From Phragmites australis (lineage: Eukaryota > Streptophyta > Magnoliopsida > Poales > Poaceae): a DNA stretch of 64,000 nucleotides. The stretch covers positions 23,347,819 through 23,411,818 of the forward strand of contig NC_084924.1 in assembly GCF_958298935.1 (NCBI RefSeq), read 5' to 3'. The position numbers and the translations under genes were made by a program. The notes beneath the pieces were generated by a model that was not told the origin of the DNA, searched no databases, and worked only from the letters and a program-made list of their open reading frames with translations. The stretch's first letter is position 1; the number at the start of each line of letters is the position of its first letter. This document shows, piece by piece, positions 35,478 to 47,676 of this stretch.

Positions 35478-37260
35478 AAGCCTGCACTAGCAACCAGTGC
35501 CGTGGCCACGGAGCTCAGAAAATGTGTCTGTTAGCTTTGCGTGTTGATCACCGTCGGTATACGGTCTTCCTTTTGTGAAGGGAGCTCATTCCGTGTTATC
35601 TGCTGTCTATCAGGCGTCCTGTCCTATGTTCTCTTACATAAGAAAGTGATGTGGTGTCTAATGAAATTATTGTCTGCTGTTAAAACCTTGTTGGTTTCAG
35701 AACAATAAGTTTCATGAGAATTGTGCCAATTCGCATTATGTTGTATCTATTGCCTCCTGCCCCGACCCGGAATTCCTTCGTAAATTCAATTTGGCGTAGT
35801 TCTGCTCCAAAAATAATTTTTGGTTCCCTAGTAAGCAATAACGTACTAATGGCGATTCTGTGAGTGGTAGTTTTGCATTACAGTGCTTGGTCGTGCTTCT
35901 TTTTCGCTTAACACCGGTTTACTGCTGTACATTTTGATTTTAAATTTGTGCAAATAGCCCAACGCAAGTGCTTTTGTGACCCTTGCCCTCAAACCGGTTG
36001 CCGCCAAGTACGACCGGCTTGGGCGATTTGTAGACGACTTGGCCTGAAGGGTGGAGTGGTGGACGCCGTACCTCCAGCCGTGCCTTTTTCCGCCGTGATG
36101 CTCCAGCCGGCACAAGGAGAAGGAAGAAAGGGCCATCAGAAGTCATTTCACATCGTTCAAGTCTGTCAAAAAAAAAAAAGAGGCTTAAGTGTGCGGCAAC
36201 ACGCGGGCAATGCTATACATTGCATACACGACCACGAACCGATTGTTGGCACACTCCGCTGCCTGCAGCCATTGCTTCTGATCGGCTTCGCCCTCCTCCC
36301 TTCCGGCTCCTGGCTTTCTGCTCCCCGCCGTGGTCGGTGCTTCCTGTATGCGTCTAGATCTGAATGTCGCCTCTGGACCTTCCCATTCCGACTGCCAATA
36401 GTGTGTTGCCTCCCTCGCCCTTCTCCTTCATGTGTCCCTGCGTTAGTCGCTCCTCGTGCCCTCGGCAGCCGCCGCCATCACCGTTGTGCTCAATGCCATG
36501 CTTCCCGCTCCCTGATCTCTGGAACATTTTATTTCCTCATGCAGAAAAGTTATTTATAACATTTGGCTTCAATGATGATCATTCATTTTTGCTGTCAAAA
36601 GGAGGACACGTGGTGCAGTCTCATTATAGTAAGGACGAGATGTGATATGATTTTTTTATCTTTAAGCACATTTTCTCCTAAATTGTAAGTGATTTTTTTA
36701 ATCCATTTGAGACATGTTATTTACAATTAATGCAACAAATACAATTCTTTTTCTTATTTTTGTTTGTTAAACGCAACATTTAAATATACTAGTTCAACAT
36801 TTTTACTATATTTCAGTATTTTTCATATAAAATGTCAGAACTAGTTTTTTTTTCGAAAATGTTGAATGAAGTGTTTGAACCAAATGTTTCAAAATATTGA
36901 ATGAATATACAAACCATAAATTACAAATCAGGGACTGTCTACCTAATAATATTCTAATTGTCTTTTGGATTGCATTCAGTTTTTCGGCCAATATCAAGTT
37001 GACACGTAATATATAACACATTTTTGTGCAATCTGCAAAATCTACTTTTTTCTTGCATTATAATCATTTTTTCGATGACTTTATTGTGGATCTCAATGAG
37101 TTATTTATACTCTAATTTGACTAGGTTTGCTCTGTATTGCTTGTTTGGCTTCTGGCTTGGAATTCAATTGTCTGCCTCGGAATCAAATTATCTCTTCTAC
37201 ATCTGCCCCCTGAACATACCCCCTCCCCTCTATAGTCAGGTCAAGGAGACAACCCGCACT
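35478..37260. other. Gene-free stretch: 3' untranslated region, then unrecognised sequence
   Basis: 35478 to about 35750 is the probable 3' untranslated region of the zinc-binding protein gene. 35950-36160 and 36220-36520 are GC-rich and hold open frames on both strands (for example 35948-36559, plus) with no recognisable domain. 36640-37200 is AT-rich and featureless. A poly(A) run at 36169 could mark an old retro-insertion, but I see no donor. Confidence 0.45.
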
Positions 37261-38709
37261 TAGAGTCTTCAAGTGTAACATTTGGTTTGGTTGATGAAAT
37301 TGCAGAGTGAAGTGATTTAGCATAATGACATTTGGTTGATGTTCATGAGTTGCTAAGATATGCTTGGATAGCATAGTTGGTTTGATGCGCTATCATTAGT
37401 TGGGTATGCTTATGTTAGCGTGTTGGTTTTACTTGGAGTTTGTGTGGTGTTGCGTGAATTGATCTTGAGTCAAGTCGGGAAGGACTTGTGCTCATACTCG
37501 ATTGTAGTTTGATTCACGTGCAGGTGTTGCTCGAAGGCGAACGTGGTCGATGACAGATCGACGAACTAAGTTCAAGGAGGAACTGAGGTTTGGCGACTAG
37601 GTTCAGGAGGAACTGAGGTTTGGCGACTAGGTTCAGGAGGAACTGAGGTCGTGGTGATCAAGGATGTTATGCGGGACTTTCGAGCTGAGAAAACAATGCA
37701 TATGGAGGCAAGGCTTCACGATGGACGCATGAGGCGATCTGATCGTGAGAGGACGTGAAGACTAATTTGTGTTCGTCGGAGCAAGCATGAGGGAGTCGTG
37801 TGGTGGCTGGACTAATGACAAGAGTTAGTGTCAGAGATGGACTCTGAGTTAGTTACGTATATGCATGTATGCATGGGAAATGTGCATGCATGATTACGTA
37901 AGAGTTGTTGGCCAATTAGCTTAATTAGCGGAAGTTGTTTGCTCTTTTGTGATTAGAGGAGGATCGAAACCAGATTGAATACGATAGAGAGTTGTAGTTC
38001 GATTCGGTCACGTTTGTGCATGTGGCTACCCTATAAATAGAGATGTCTCTTGTACAGGGCAGAAGAGTGCAGAACAGGGCAGCACAACGCAACAGAGAGA
38101 TAGAGGAACTCGAGAGAGAGCTGTTTTGGGATTTAGTGGAAATCCTTGTTGGATGCTTTGTAGAGGTATCTTGTAAACTCATAATGCAATGAAAATCAAG
38201 TTTCATAAGTTGATGAGTTGCTGATTCGAAATTTTCTCTCTGTTCTATATTGTGCATGCTCGGTTTTGGTTTCAATTAATTTCATATTTCTATGAAGTTT
38301 CATCCTGTTTTAATCCATCCAAAATCTTGCTAGGATATTTAGTGCTTGATCTGAGAAAATTCCTAGAGGATTTGGTTTGATCTCGAGTAGCTTTTTGTCA
38401 ACTCGAATAGGTTTTGATCTACTCGATTCTGGTTGACACAGTCTGCTTCGACCAAGAATTATTCTTGATCCACAACTCGATTCTTGTGGGGTTAGTTTCA
38501 TATTTGAATCTAGTTTCCGCTGACCAAAATTGAGAGCAACCTGACTAGCAGATCTTTCTCCACATCATTTTTACTAGAGCTTGTGCCTGTTTCGAGTGGA
38601 ATACCGAGTTTAAATCGAGTTTCGATTTGGGTGAGTTAATTTTTGAATTTGTTTTCCGCAATCATTCACCCTCCTCTGATAGGGAATTTTGCGTATATTT
38701 TATCCTACA
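37261..38709 (+). repeat. 5' LTR of the copia element
   Basis: Matches 43822-45256 almost throughout. Clear homology begins at 37281; the first about 20 bp are diverged, so the left end (37261 or TG at 37274) is uncertain. It ends CCTACA at 38709. It contains two and a half copies of a 30-bp tandem unit (37575-37650), whereas the 3' LTR has about one and a half. Confidence 0.88.
38031..38039 (+). promoter_or_regulatory. TATA box of the copia LTR
   Basis: CTATAAATA, identical in the 3' LTR at about 44565-44573. The conserved sequence downstream (TTGTACAGGGCAGAAGAGTGC) fits a transcription start about 30 bp later. Confidence 0.65.
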
Positions 38710-38724
38710 ATTGGTATCAGAGCC
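38710..38724 (-). other. Primer binding site (initiator tRNA-Met)
   Basis: ATTGGTATCAGAGCC directly follows the 5' LTR. TGGTATCAGAGC is the usual complement of the 3' end of plant initiator tRNA-Met used by copia elements. Confidence 0.85.
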
Positions 38725-38763
38725 TTAATCATTTCTAATTTATCTTAATCGGGAATTAGAAAC

Positions 38764-39771
38764 ATGGTTTCACAAAGGTATTCTATAAAACCTTGTGTTT
38801 TCAATGGAGTTGATTTTCAGTTCTGGAAGGAGAAGATGGAGGCATACATTCAAGAACAGGGCTTTGCAATTTGGGAAAAGGCCTATAAGCCATAGTGGTC
38901 CCAGAATAATGAAGTGATGGCACAAAACATATCTCATATAGAGACGAATAGCAATGCAAGCAACCTGATCATCCAAGGCTTGGGTAGGAGCGACTTCGAT
39001 CAAATAAGACATCTCAAATCGGCATACGAGGTATGGAAAGCACTCTGTGATTATCATGAAGGTTCAACTGCTATTAAAGAGGTATGTCAAGATTTATTTA
39101 AGAAAGATTACATGCGTTTTGAGATGAAGCTTGGTGAGTCACTAGATGATTTATTTTCTCGGTTTAACAAAATTCTTAGTAATTTACGTGATGTTAATAG
39201 TACATATACTGATGCTGAGAATGCACGTCAATTACTAGGAGCTTTAGATATGTCAGTGTGGGAGATGAAAATTACATCTATTAGAAAATCTACTATCATG
39301 AGTTCACTTACATTAGATGTACTTTATTCTAAATTGAAAATTCATGAGCTAGATGTTTTTGCTAGGAAGAATGTTAATAAATCAATTGCTTTGGTCTCTC
39401 AACCCAACATGCCTCATATTGAATCTTCTTCATCAAGTTTTTTTGTCTTCTATATCTTCACTAACCGATGATTAGCTTGAATTGATTCCTGAAGAAGATT
39501 TAGCACTACTTTCTACTCGGTTCTCTAAAGCATTGCAGAATGTGCATATGAGGAAGAAAGGAAGTGGAGGTCCTCAAAGATGCTATGAATGTGGTGATCT
39601 CAACCACATTCATTTCAATTGTCCTAAGCTTGTAGATAAAGCATCAAAAGAGGAGAAGGAGAGAAAAAAAGCGATCGTTCAACAACAAGAAGAAAAAAAG
39701 CTTTCTCAACCGCAAGGTTGTGCATTGAGTTCTTTCAGCGCTCGAACAAGTCAACTTGAGTGACGTTGATT
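38764..39771 (+). pseudogene. Copia gag with CCHC zinc knuckle
   Basis: Starts at ATG 38764. A stop at 38893 interrupts it early, then 38914-39471 is open in the same frame and carries the copia gag core (LIIQGLGRSDFDQI, YEVWKALCDYHEG, LDDLFSRFNKILSNLRDVN). A stop at 39469 and a frame change precede the zinc knuckle CYECGDLNHIHFNC (39580-39621), which has the normal C-x2-C-x4-H-x4-C spacing. Gag forms the virus-like particle, and the knuckle binds the RNA. The product cannot be made intact. Confidence 0.85.
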
Positions 39772-42700
39772 CAGAGAACAGCGAGGATGAAACAACATAT
39801 AAGAGCAAGACATTGCATGATTTGACTGCATGGTGTCTCATGGCAAGCAACAAAGAAAGCTCAACCGAGGATGAACTTGACAGTGATGGTAACGAGGCTT
39901 CTCGAGCAAGGAAGGAGAACATTTGGCTAGTAGATTCCACATGCTCACGCCACATGTCCGGTGATAAAAATTGGTTCTCCTCCCTTGTACGTGCATCTCG
40001 TGCTGAAAGTGTTACTTTTGGAGCTGTTTCTTGTAGCTTAGTTGTTGCAAAAGGTATAGTGCAGGTAAATGACAGGTTTATATTCAAGGATGTTGCTTTG
40101 GTCGAGAACTTGAAATTTAACTTGCTTTCTGTCTCACAAATGATTGATGAAGACCTTGAGGTGCGCTTTAAGAAAAATGAATGTAAAGTATTAGATGTTT
40201 CAGGTGATCTGGTTTATAGAAACTCACGTTTTGGAAGAGTTTTTAAGGTTGATTTTGATGTATCACCTTCTTCTAAGCTTAGATGTCTTGTTGCTAATGT
40301 TTCTAAAGATTTATTCTTTTGGCATCATAGACTTGGTCATGTTGATATAGATCATCTCACTCGAGTTAGTGGTTTAGATCTTATTCGTGGCTTGCATAAG
40401 TTTAAGGGTGATAGCGAGTTAGTTTGCTCTTCTTGTATACATGGTGAAATGCATTCAGGTTCACATCCACCTATTACCATGGTTATGACAAATACACCTG
40501 ATCAACTTTTACACCTTGATATTGTTGGTCCTTCTAGAGTATAATTTTTTGGAGGTAAATGGTATGTGCTTGTTATTGTTGATGACTTGTCCAACTATTC
40601 TTGGGTTTACTTTATGGCATCTAAGAATGAAGCTTTTGATTATTTTAGAAGTTTAGTTCTTAGATTGTCTGTTGATCTCCCAGGATCTTTGAGAGCGATT
40701 AGAAGTGATAATGGAACATATTTTAAGAATTCTTTTTTTGATCACTTTTGTGCTGAGGAAGGTATTGAACATCAATTTTTATCACCTAGAGTTCCTCAAC
40801 AAAATGATGTAGTTGAAAGGAAGAATAGAACTCTAGTCGAGATGGCTAGGACCATGTTAGATGAATTTCTACTCCTAAAAAATTTTGGGTTGAAACTATA
40901 TCTACTGCTTGTTACATTTCAAATCGTGTTTTCTTGAGATATAAATTGGGTAAAACTTCAAATAAGCTGCGGTTTGGACATAGGCCTAGTGTTTCTCACT
41001 TTCGAGTTTTTGGCTGCAAGTGCTTTGTGCTGAAATTTGGATAAGTTTGAGTTCAAATCAATAGATGGTATTTTTCTTGGATATCCTGCTCATACTTGTG
41101 GCTATCGAGTGCTTATTTTGGAGACTAACAAAATTATTGAAACCTGTGAGATTACTTTTGATGAGACTAGTCTTGGAACTAGATCAAGTGATGCAGTTAC
41201 AAGAACACATATTCAGGGGGAGTTCGAGAGTATTTTTGTGGATGATGATGAGGTCGATGAGGATGAGATTTTAATTTCGATGATACAATCAGTTGTAGAT
41301 CCCTTGACACATTCAATCACTTCAGCTACAGTTAGACATCCTCAAGCTACTACATTATCTGTGCGTATTGAAGGAGAAAAAGAGATTTCTTCTCTAGTGA
41401 CAGCTCCTTTGCACATTTAGCGGAGTCATCCACCTAATCAGATGATTGGAGATTTGCACGAGCGAGTCACATGGTCCAAGTATATTAATTCTAAGTATCA
41501 TTCTCATTCAACTTTTGTTGCTCCTTTTGAACCCAAAGATATTTCACATGCATTACCTGACGAATCTTGGATCAATACCATGCATGAGGAACTTGAAAAT
41601 TTTGAACGCAACAAAGTATGGAAGCTTGTCGCACCCCCTCCAGGTCATACACTTATCGGTACTAAATAGGTTTTCGAAAATAAACAAAGTGAGGATGGTG
41701 TTGTTGTTAGAAACAAAGCTAGACTTGTAGCTCAAGGTTTTACACAGGTAGAAGGGCTAAATTTTGAGGAATCTTTTGCTCCGGTTGCTAACTAGAGGTT
41801 ATTAGAATTCTTTTAGCTTTTACTGCATCTAAAGGCTTTACATTATATCAAATGGATGTCAAAAGTGCTTTTCTGAATGGTTACATAAATGAAGTGATTT
41901 ATGTTAAGCAACCACCTGATTTTGAAAATCCTAAATATCCAGATTATGTATACAAGTTGTCTAAAACTTTGTATGGTTGAAAACAAGCCCCTAGAACGTG
42001 GTATGATAAGCTTAAAACCTTTTTGCTTGAAAAGGGTTTTGAAATGGGAAAAGTGGACAAGACGTTGTTTGTGCTCAAGCATAGTAATGATCAACTATTC
42101 GTTCCGATTTATGTAGATGATATCATCATTGGTTGTTCTTCTCATGCTTTGGTGTCCCAGTTTTCAAAAATGATGAGCAGGGAATTTGAGATGAGTATGA
42201 TAGGTGAACTAACGTACTTTTTGGGACTTCAAGTCAAACTAACCAAAGAATGTACTTTTGTTCATCAAAGTAAGTATACACGAGATTTGCTATGACATTT
42301 TGAGATGGAAAACCGCAAGCCGATCATGACACCTATTGGAGCAACAACGACACTTGATCCTGATAAAGATGATGAGCCAGTTGATTAAAAAGAATATAGA
42401 AGTATGATTGGATCACTTTTGTATCTCACCGCTTCCAGGTCAGACATACAATTTGTTGTATGCTTGTGTGCACGATTTCAACCTTCACCACGTGCTTCAC
42501 ATCGACAAGCTGTTAAACAGATTCTAAGGTATCTTCATAGAACTCAAGATTTTGGCATTTAGCTTTCTGCTTGTTCATCTATTAACTTAAGAGCTTTTTC
42601 TAATGCTGATTTTGGAGGTTGTAGAATTGATAAAAAAATTATATCCGGTACATGTCATTTCTTGGGTAAATCTCTTATTGCATAGTCATCTAGGAAACAT

Positions 42701-43062
42701 TCCTCTGTTGCACAATCTACTGCTGAATCTGAATATGTAGCTGCTGCTAGTTATTGTTCACAAACTCTTGGATTATTTCTACACTTAAAGATTATGGGGT
42801 TAATTTAGAGAGTGTTCCATATTTCTGTGATAACACTAGTGTTATAAGTTTTGCTAAAAATCCTGTGCAACATTCTCGAACTAAACACATTGATATGAGA
42901 TTTTATTTTCTTAGAGACAATGTTGGAAAAGGAAACATTGAACTTCTCCGTGTGAATACTAAACACCAATTGACAGACATTTTCACAAAACTTTTGGATT
43001 CTTCTCGGTTTACTTTTCATCGGGGAGAACTTGGTGTTATTCATCCTATGGGATTGTTTTGA
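39756..43062 (+). pseudogene. Copia pol: protease, integrase, RT, RNase H
   Basis: The protease motif WLVDSTCSRHMSGD (about 39924-39965) has Thr where the aspartic protease D-S/T-G needs Gly, so it is probably inactive. The integrase HHCC region (HHRLGHVDIDHL, then CSSCIHGEMH) lies at 40324-40450. The integrase core with LHLDIVGP (40510), RAIRSDNGTYF (40690) and ERKNRTLVEMARTML (40815-40860) follows. RT starts near 41680 with [14 protein letters not shown] and has an intact YVDD box at about 42110-42121. RNase H includes SDIQFVVCL (42440) and SVAQSTAESEYVAAAS (42706-42752), ending HPMGLF at 43060. Stops near 40543, 40937, 41418 and 41668, plus several in RT (41790-42000 needs frame changes) and 42292, break it. 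Confidence 0.9.
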
Positions 43063-43821
43063 GGGGGAGTTCTTATATCTTGGAAATTGTTGAAGTTTAT
43101 AAAAATGAGAAAAAAAACAATGAAATATGATGAGCATCATTGTACAATGAATTTTTTTTTTTACTGCTTATCATTGTACTTTGATATGACCTTGGAAGAA
43201 GTCGTATACGACCATAATCATTGCCTTAAGCTTCTGATTATCGTTTTGATATAGGCTTGGCATGGTTGGATAGAATAAGGCTGATGGTGCATATAATTCC
43301 TTGCAAAAGAATATGAGAAGTTCTTGACATCAAAATTGGCATCTTGTTATATGTTTTTTTAATAAAAATAATGATATATTTTTATATTCATGTTTTTGAT
43401 AGCATATAAATTGAGGATTTGAGTGATTGAGATTGGGAGACCATGCCTTGCAAATAAATCATTAATTATACCTGATAAGTTGTACTCACATTATATTTTT
43501 ACAGATGTAGACGGGTTGGTGCAAGTATTCTTGATAGTGTGGCTTGGTCGAGTATTTCTTATATATATGGATGATTTATGATGCTCATTGAACTGATTGA
43601 AATAACAAGACTTAATTCTTTCGTTTGAATTTTTGATGAAATCATAGCCAAAGAGGGAGAGAAAGTTGCTCATTTTTTGGAGAGAGTTGCGAATTTTTTT
43701 CAAAGAATTTTTGTTGATCTTTTGATTTCAATTTGTGTTTGATTTTAAAATCAAATCATGTCTGTTAAAAGGTTGCTCATGTTCACATGAGGGTTGCCAA
43801 TGTTTTCATCAAGGGGAAGAT
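43063..43821 (+). other. Copia 3' non-coding region ending in the polypurine tract
   Basis: AT-rich, no conserved coding frame. AAGGGGAAGAT at 43811-43821, directly before the LTR's TG at 43822, is the polypurine tract that primes plus-strand DNA. No envelope-like gene is visible. Confidence 0.75.
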
Positions 43822-45256
43822 TGTGAGATCATGTGATGAAAAATTGGTTTGGTTGATGAAATTGGTAGAGCAAATTGATTTAGAATAATGACATTTGGTT
43901 GATATTCATGAGTTGCTAAGATATACTTGGATAGCATAGTTGATTTGATGCGTTATCATTAGTTGGGTATGCTTATGTTAGCGTGTTTGTTTTGCTTGGA
44001 GTTTGCGTGGTGTCGCGTGATTGATCTTGAGTCAAGTCGGGAAGAACTTGTGCTCGTACTCGATTGTATTTTGATTCATGTGTAGGTGTTACTCGAAGAC
44101 TAATGTGGTCGATGACGAATCGACAAACTAAGTTTAGGGAGGAACTGAGGTTCGGCGACTAGGTTCAGGAGGAACTGAGGTCGTGGTGATCAAGAATGTC
44201 ATGCGGGATGTTCGAGCTGAGAAAACAATGCATTTGGAGGCAAGGCTTCGTGATGGACGCATGAGGTGATCTGATCGTGAGAGGATGTGAAGACTAATTT
44301 GTGTTCAAGACGAAGCAGGCACGAGGGAGTCGTGTGGTGGCTGGACTTATGACAAGAGTTAGTGTCAGAGATGGACTCTGAGTTGGTTACGTATATGCAT
44401 GTATGCATGGGAGATGTGCATGCATGATTACGTAAGAGTTGTTGGCCAATTAACTTAATAAGTGAAAGTTGTTTGTTCTTTTATGATTAGAGGAGGATAT
44501 AGATCAGATTGAATATGATAGAGAGTTGTAGTTCGATTCGGTCACGTTTGTGCATGTGGCTACCCTATAAATAGAGAGGTCTGTTGTACAGGGCAGAAGA
44601 GTGCAGAACAAGGCAGCACAACGCAACAGAGAGATAGAGGAACTCGAGAGAGAGCTGTTTGGGATTTAGTGGAAATCCTTGTTGGATGCTTTGTAGAGGC
44701 ATCTTGTAAACTCATCTATGCAATGAAAATCAAGTTTTGTAAATTGATGAGTTGCTGATTCGAAATTTTCTCTCTGTTCTATATTCTACATGCTCGGTTT
44801 TAGTTTCAATTAATTTCATATTTCTATGAAGTGTCATCTTGTTTTAATCGATCCAAAACATTGCCAGCATATCTAGTGTTTGATCTGAGAAAATTTCGAG
44901 TGGATTTGGTTTGATCTCGAGTAGCTTTTTGTCAATTCGACTAGGTTTTGATCTACTCGATTCTAATTGACACAGTCTGCTTTGACCTGGAATAATTCTT
45001 GATCCACATATCCGATTTACTCGATTCTTATTGGGTTAGTTTTGCATTTGAATCTAGTTTCTGCTGACCAAAATTGAGAGCAATCCGACTAGAAGATATT
45101 TCTTCACATCATTTTTACTAGAGCTTGTGCAATCTATTTCGAGTGGAATACCGAGTTTAAATCAAGTTTCGATTTGGGTGAGTTAATCTTTGAATTTGGT
45201 TTCCGCAATAATTCACCCCCTTCCGATTGGGTATTTTGCACATATTCAATCCTACA
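43822..45256 (+). repeat. 3' LTR of the copia element
   Basis: Begins TGTGAGATCATGTGATG and ends CCTACA at 45256, matching the 5' LTR. It has one unit fewer of the 30-bp tandem repeat (44135-44180). Confidence 0.9.
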
Positions 45257-45621
45257 AGGGTCATGACCGGGTGTCATCCAGGAGCTATAGCCTAGGTGGC
45301 TGTGCCAACGTGGACTAGAGGTGATGTTTATGACATTGATATCACGTGATAAAAATCTCTTGTGCCGATTTGTTCTCTCTACCATCTTTACATTTCCGCA
45401 TTTACTTCTTGCAATCTATCCTTGCATGTTTACCTTTATAGAGTTGTTTGCTAGGATTGACTATATGTTGCAAACTTTTAAATGGTAGAGTAGACACACT
45501 AGATCAACCTAGATCATATTTAGATAGAAATTGATATAGATTTATCTTGTGAAGTTTTAAGAGTCAATTAGTTTTAAGTATCTAACTCACCCCCCCTCTC
45601 AGGACATCACTGATCCTTTCA

Positions 45622-45637
45622 ATTGGTATCAGAGCCG
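45622..45637 (-). other. Primer binding site of element B (tRNA-Met)
   Basis: ATTGGTATCAGAGCCG directly after the LTR end CCTTTCA, the same type as in the copia element. Confidence 0.8.
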
Positions 45638-45730
45638 GGGCTCACACCTTTCACAAGGATATGCCAATTCAAGTGGCACTTGAGCCGTGTTCTCATTTTG
45701 ATCGGTTAAGGCTTCACCGCCTAGTGAGTT

Positions 45731-47676
45731 GTGATGCCCGGAGTTGGGATGGATACCGGTAGTGCTTCACGTTTTGACGGCACTCACTTCCCCCGTTGGA
45801 AAATTCTAATGACTTGTTATTTGCAAGCCAAAAGTTTAAATATTTGGAGAGTCACCGAAGAAGCGATGAAGCAATGTGTTACAAACAAGGAGAGACGATT
45901 CGATGCTTTAGCGAAGAGTATTCTTTTATCATCTCTAAGCATTGATGTATTTAATCGAGTATATCCTCTCCCAATGCTCATGATATTTGGATTATCCTCA
46001 TTGAAATACATGAAGGCACAAATGATGTGTGTAATGAGAAATATTATGTACTAGTCTCTCAACTTAATAGCGTTAAACAACTTGCATATGAATATGCTAA
46101 TGGCATATACTTACGTTTGAACATTCTTGTCAATGAGATCAATGGGCTATGTTTGACGCCAATTGGAGACGATCAAGTGGTAAGAAGAATACTTCAAACT
46201 CTTTTTCCAAAGTACTAGTTGATAGTCTCCATCATCTATGACAACAACAACATCAAGAAGATAATTCAAAGCCAAGTACTCAGTAAGATCACAGTCTACG
46301 AGATGACCATGAACATGGGGGTTCAAGCTTATTCCTCATCCGACGCCAAGAACTTTGCTCTCACAAGCAAGCAAGGTCATTGCCCATGAAAGAAGGCGAA
46401 GATTAGGAGGCAAGAGCAAGAGCCAACCTCAAGCGAAGATGATAGTGATGAAGATGAAGAGAGCGATGAAGAAGATGAGCAAAATACCTCAAGTGATGAA
46501 GAGATGGATCCCAAGGTCACCAAGCTTATCTCACAAGTGGAGAAGAACCTCAAGAGGATCAAATCAAGATTAATCATCTAATCTCCATGAAGAACCTGGT
46601 CAACACAATTGATCATATCAAGAAAGAGAAGAAGACCAAGAACAAGTGGAAGACGAAGAGAAGAGGTAACGTATTTGCAAGCATAGGAAGATGAGTGAGT
46701 GAAGATAAGGATTTAAGCTCAAATGGTGAGAGCTTCACCATCCACTCTTCCAAAAAAAGCTCTTCCTTAAGGTTGTCATCACGCAAGTCATCATCATACA
46801 AGTGCCTTATAACCAAAGGTATGGAAATGATGTAAGTGATGATAAATCTGATGAGAATTCACCCTCCCAAAAAGAACTCCTTGATTTGATCAAAGAGCAA
46901 AAAGATGGCCTTAAAGAAACAATCTAAAAAACTAAAGAAATTCAATGTCCTTAATGAAATTCATACTATCTTTGTATCTAATTATAAATAATTATTGAGT
47001 AAATTTGAATTGCTAAATAAGGAGCATGAAGTGCTTAAGAAAAAATTTGAGGCCATTAAATCTCAAAGGTCCATTTGAAGCAATCTCTCTCTCTCTCTTT
47101 AATTTCCATCCTAAGGTAGATGCTTCCACTTCTTGTGATGATTTAATTTATATATCTAGCTTACCCCTTTGCAATAAGACATGTATTGAGAATGTTGCTG
47201 TAGATCTATCTAATGAACTTATTTCATAAGAAAATGATAAGCTCAAGCAAGAAGTGGAGAAGCTCAAGAAGGACTTGGCAATGTTAAAGGGTAAGAGTCA
47301 TGTCCAATCTCAAGATAATCGTAACAACATGGTGAATAAGCTTACGGAGGGATCTATCGTGACAAGCTTCAAGTGTCATCAAGAAGACCACAAGTCCTTA
47401 AAATGCAAGCAAGTCAAGAATAAGACCAAGGAGAAGAAGAAGATGATGAATCTCTTCAAAAAGACCTCCAACACCTCCAACACCTATACGAAACCTAACT
47501 ACAAGATCAAGACCAAGAGCAACCATTACAAGCTTAAGAATAATGACAATGATAAAGTGGTTGCTCATATGGTTGGGAGAAAGGACCAGAGGTGGAACCA
47601 ACCCATTTTAGTGCCTAAAAAAGTCATCACCAATATAAAGGGGCCCCAATCGGTTTGGGTCCTAAAAAAGATTTGA
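45731..47676 (+). pseudogene. Decayed copia-type gag of element B
   Basis: The open start (45731-46054) has FDGTHFPRWKILMTCYLQAK and the UBN2-type core; shifted pieces follow at 46027-46218 (EYANGIYLRLNILVNEINGL). Then come acidic Ser/Asp/Glu-rich (46430-46560) and Lys-rich regions, and 47254-47676 open with FKCHQEDHKSLKC (47358-47396), a zinc-knuckle remnant that lacks the first Cys in the normal place. Several frame changes and stops are needed to connect the pieces. A similar gag is in element A and none remains in element C. Confidence 0.75.

Larger units (their letters stand above)
37261..45256 (+). mobile_element. Ty1/copia LTR retrotransposon, nearly complete but disabled
   Basis: Two LTRs of about 1.44 kb flank a primer binding site (38710 onward), gag, pol in copia order (protease, integrase, RT, RNase H) and a polypurine tract. 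The LTRs are highly similar by eye, so insertion is not ancient, yet gag and pol carry several stops and frameshifts. The sequences outside the two LTRs do not match: GCAC/TCAAG on the left, AGGGT on the right. The right flank is the middle of a gag-only element's LTR and the left flank is unrelated. The copy therefore probably lost its original left neighbour by deletion or arose by recombination. Confidence 0.9.

Noticed and set aside
35948..36559. Plus-strand 203-residue open frame after the zinc-binding protein gene
   Set aside because: No domain, Cys/Arg/Pro-rich, opposite strand also open, no plausible splice or family signal.
43063..43821. Envelope-like gene 3' of copia pol
   Set aside because: No long open frame, signal peptide or membrane segment in this stretch.
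45134..45385. Minus-strand open frame crossing the copia/element B border
   Set aside because: Runs antisense through two unrelated LTRs and shows no domain.
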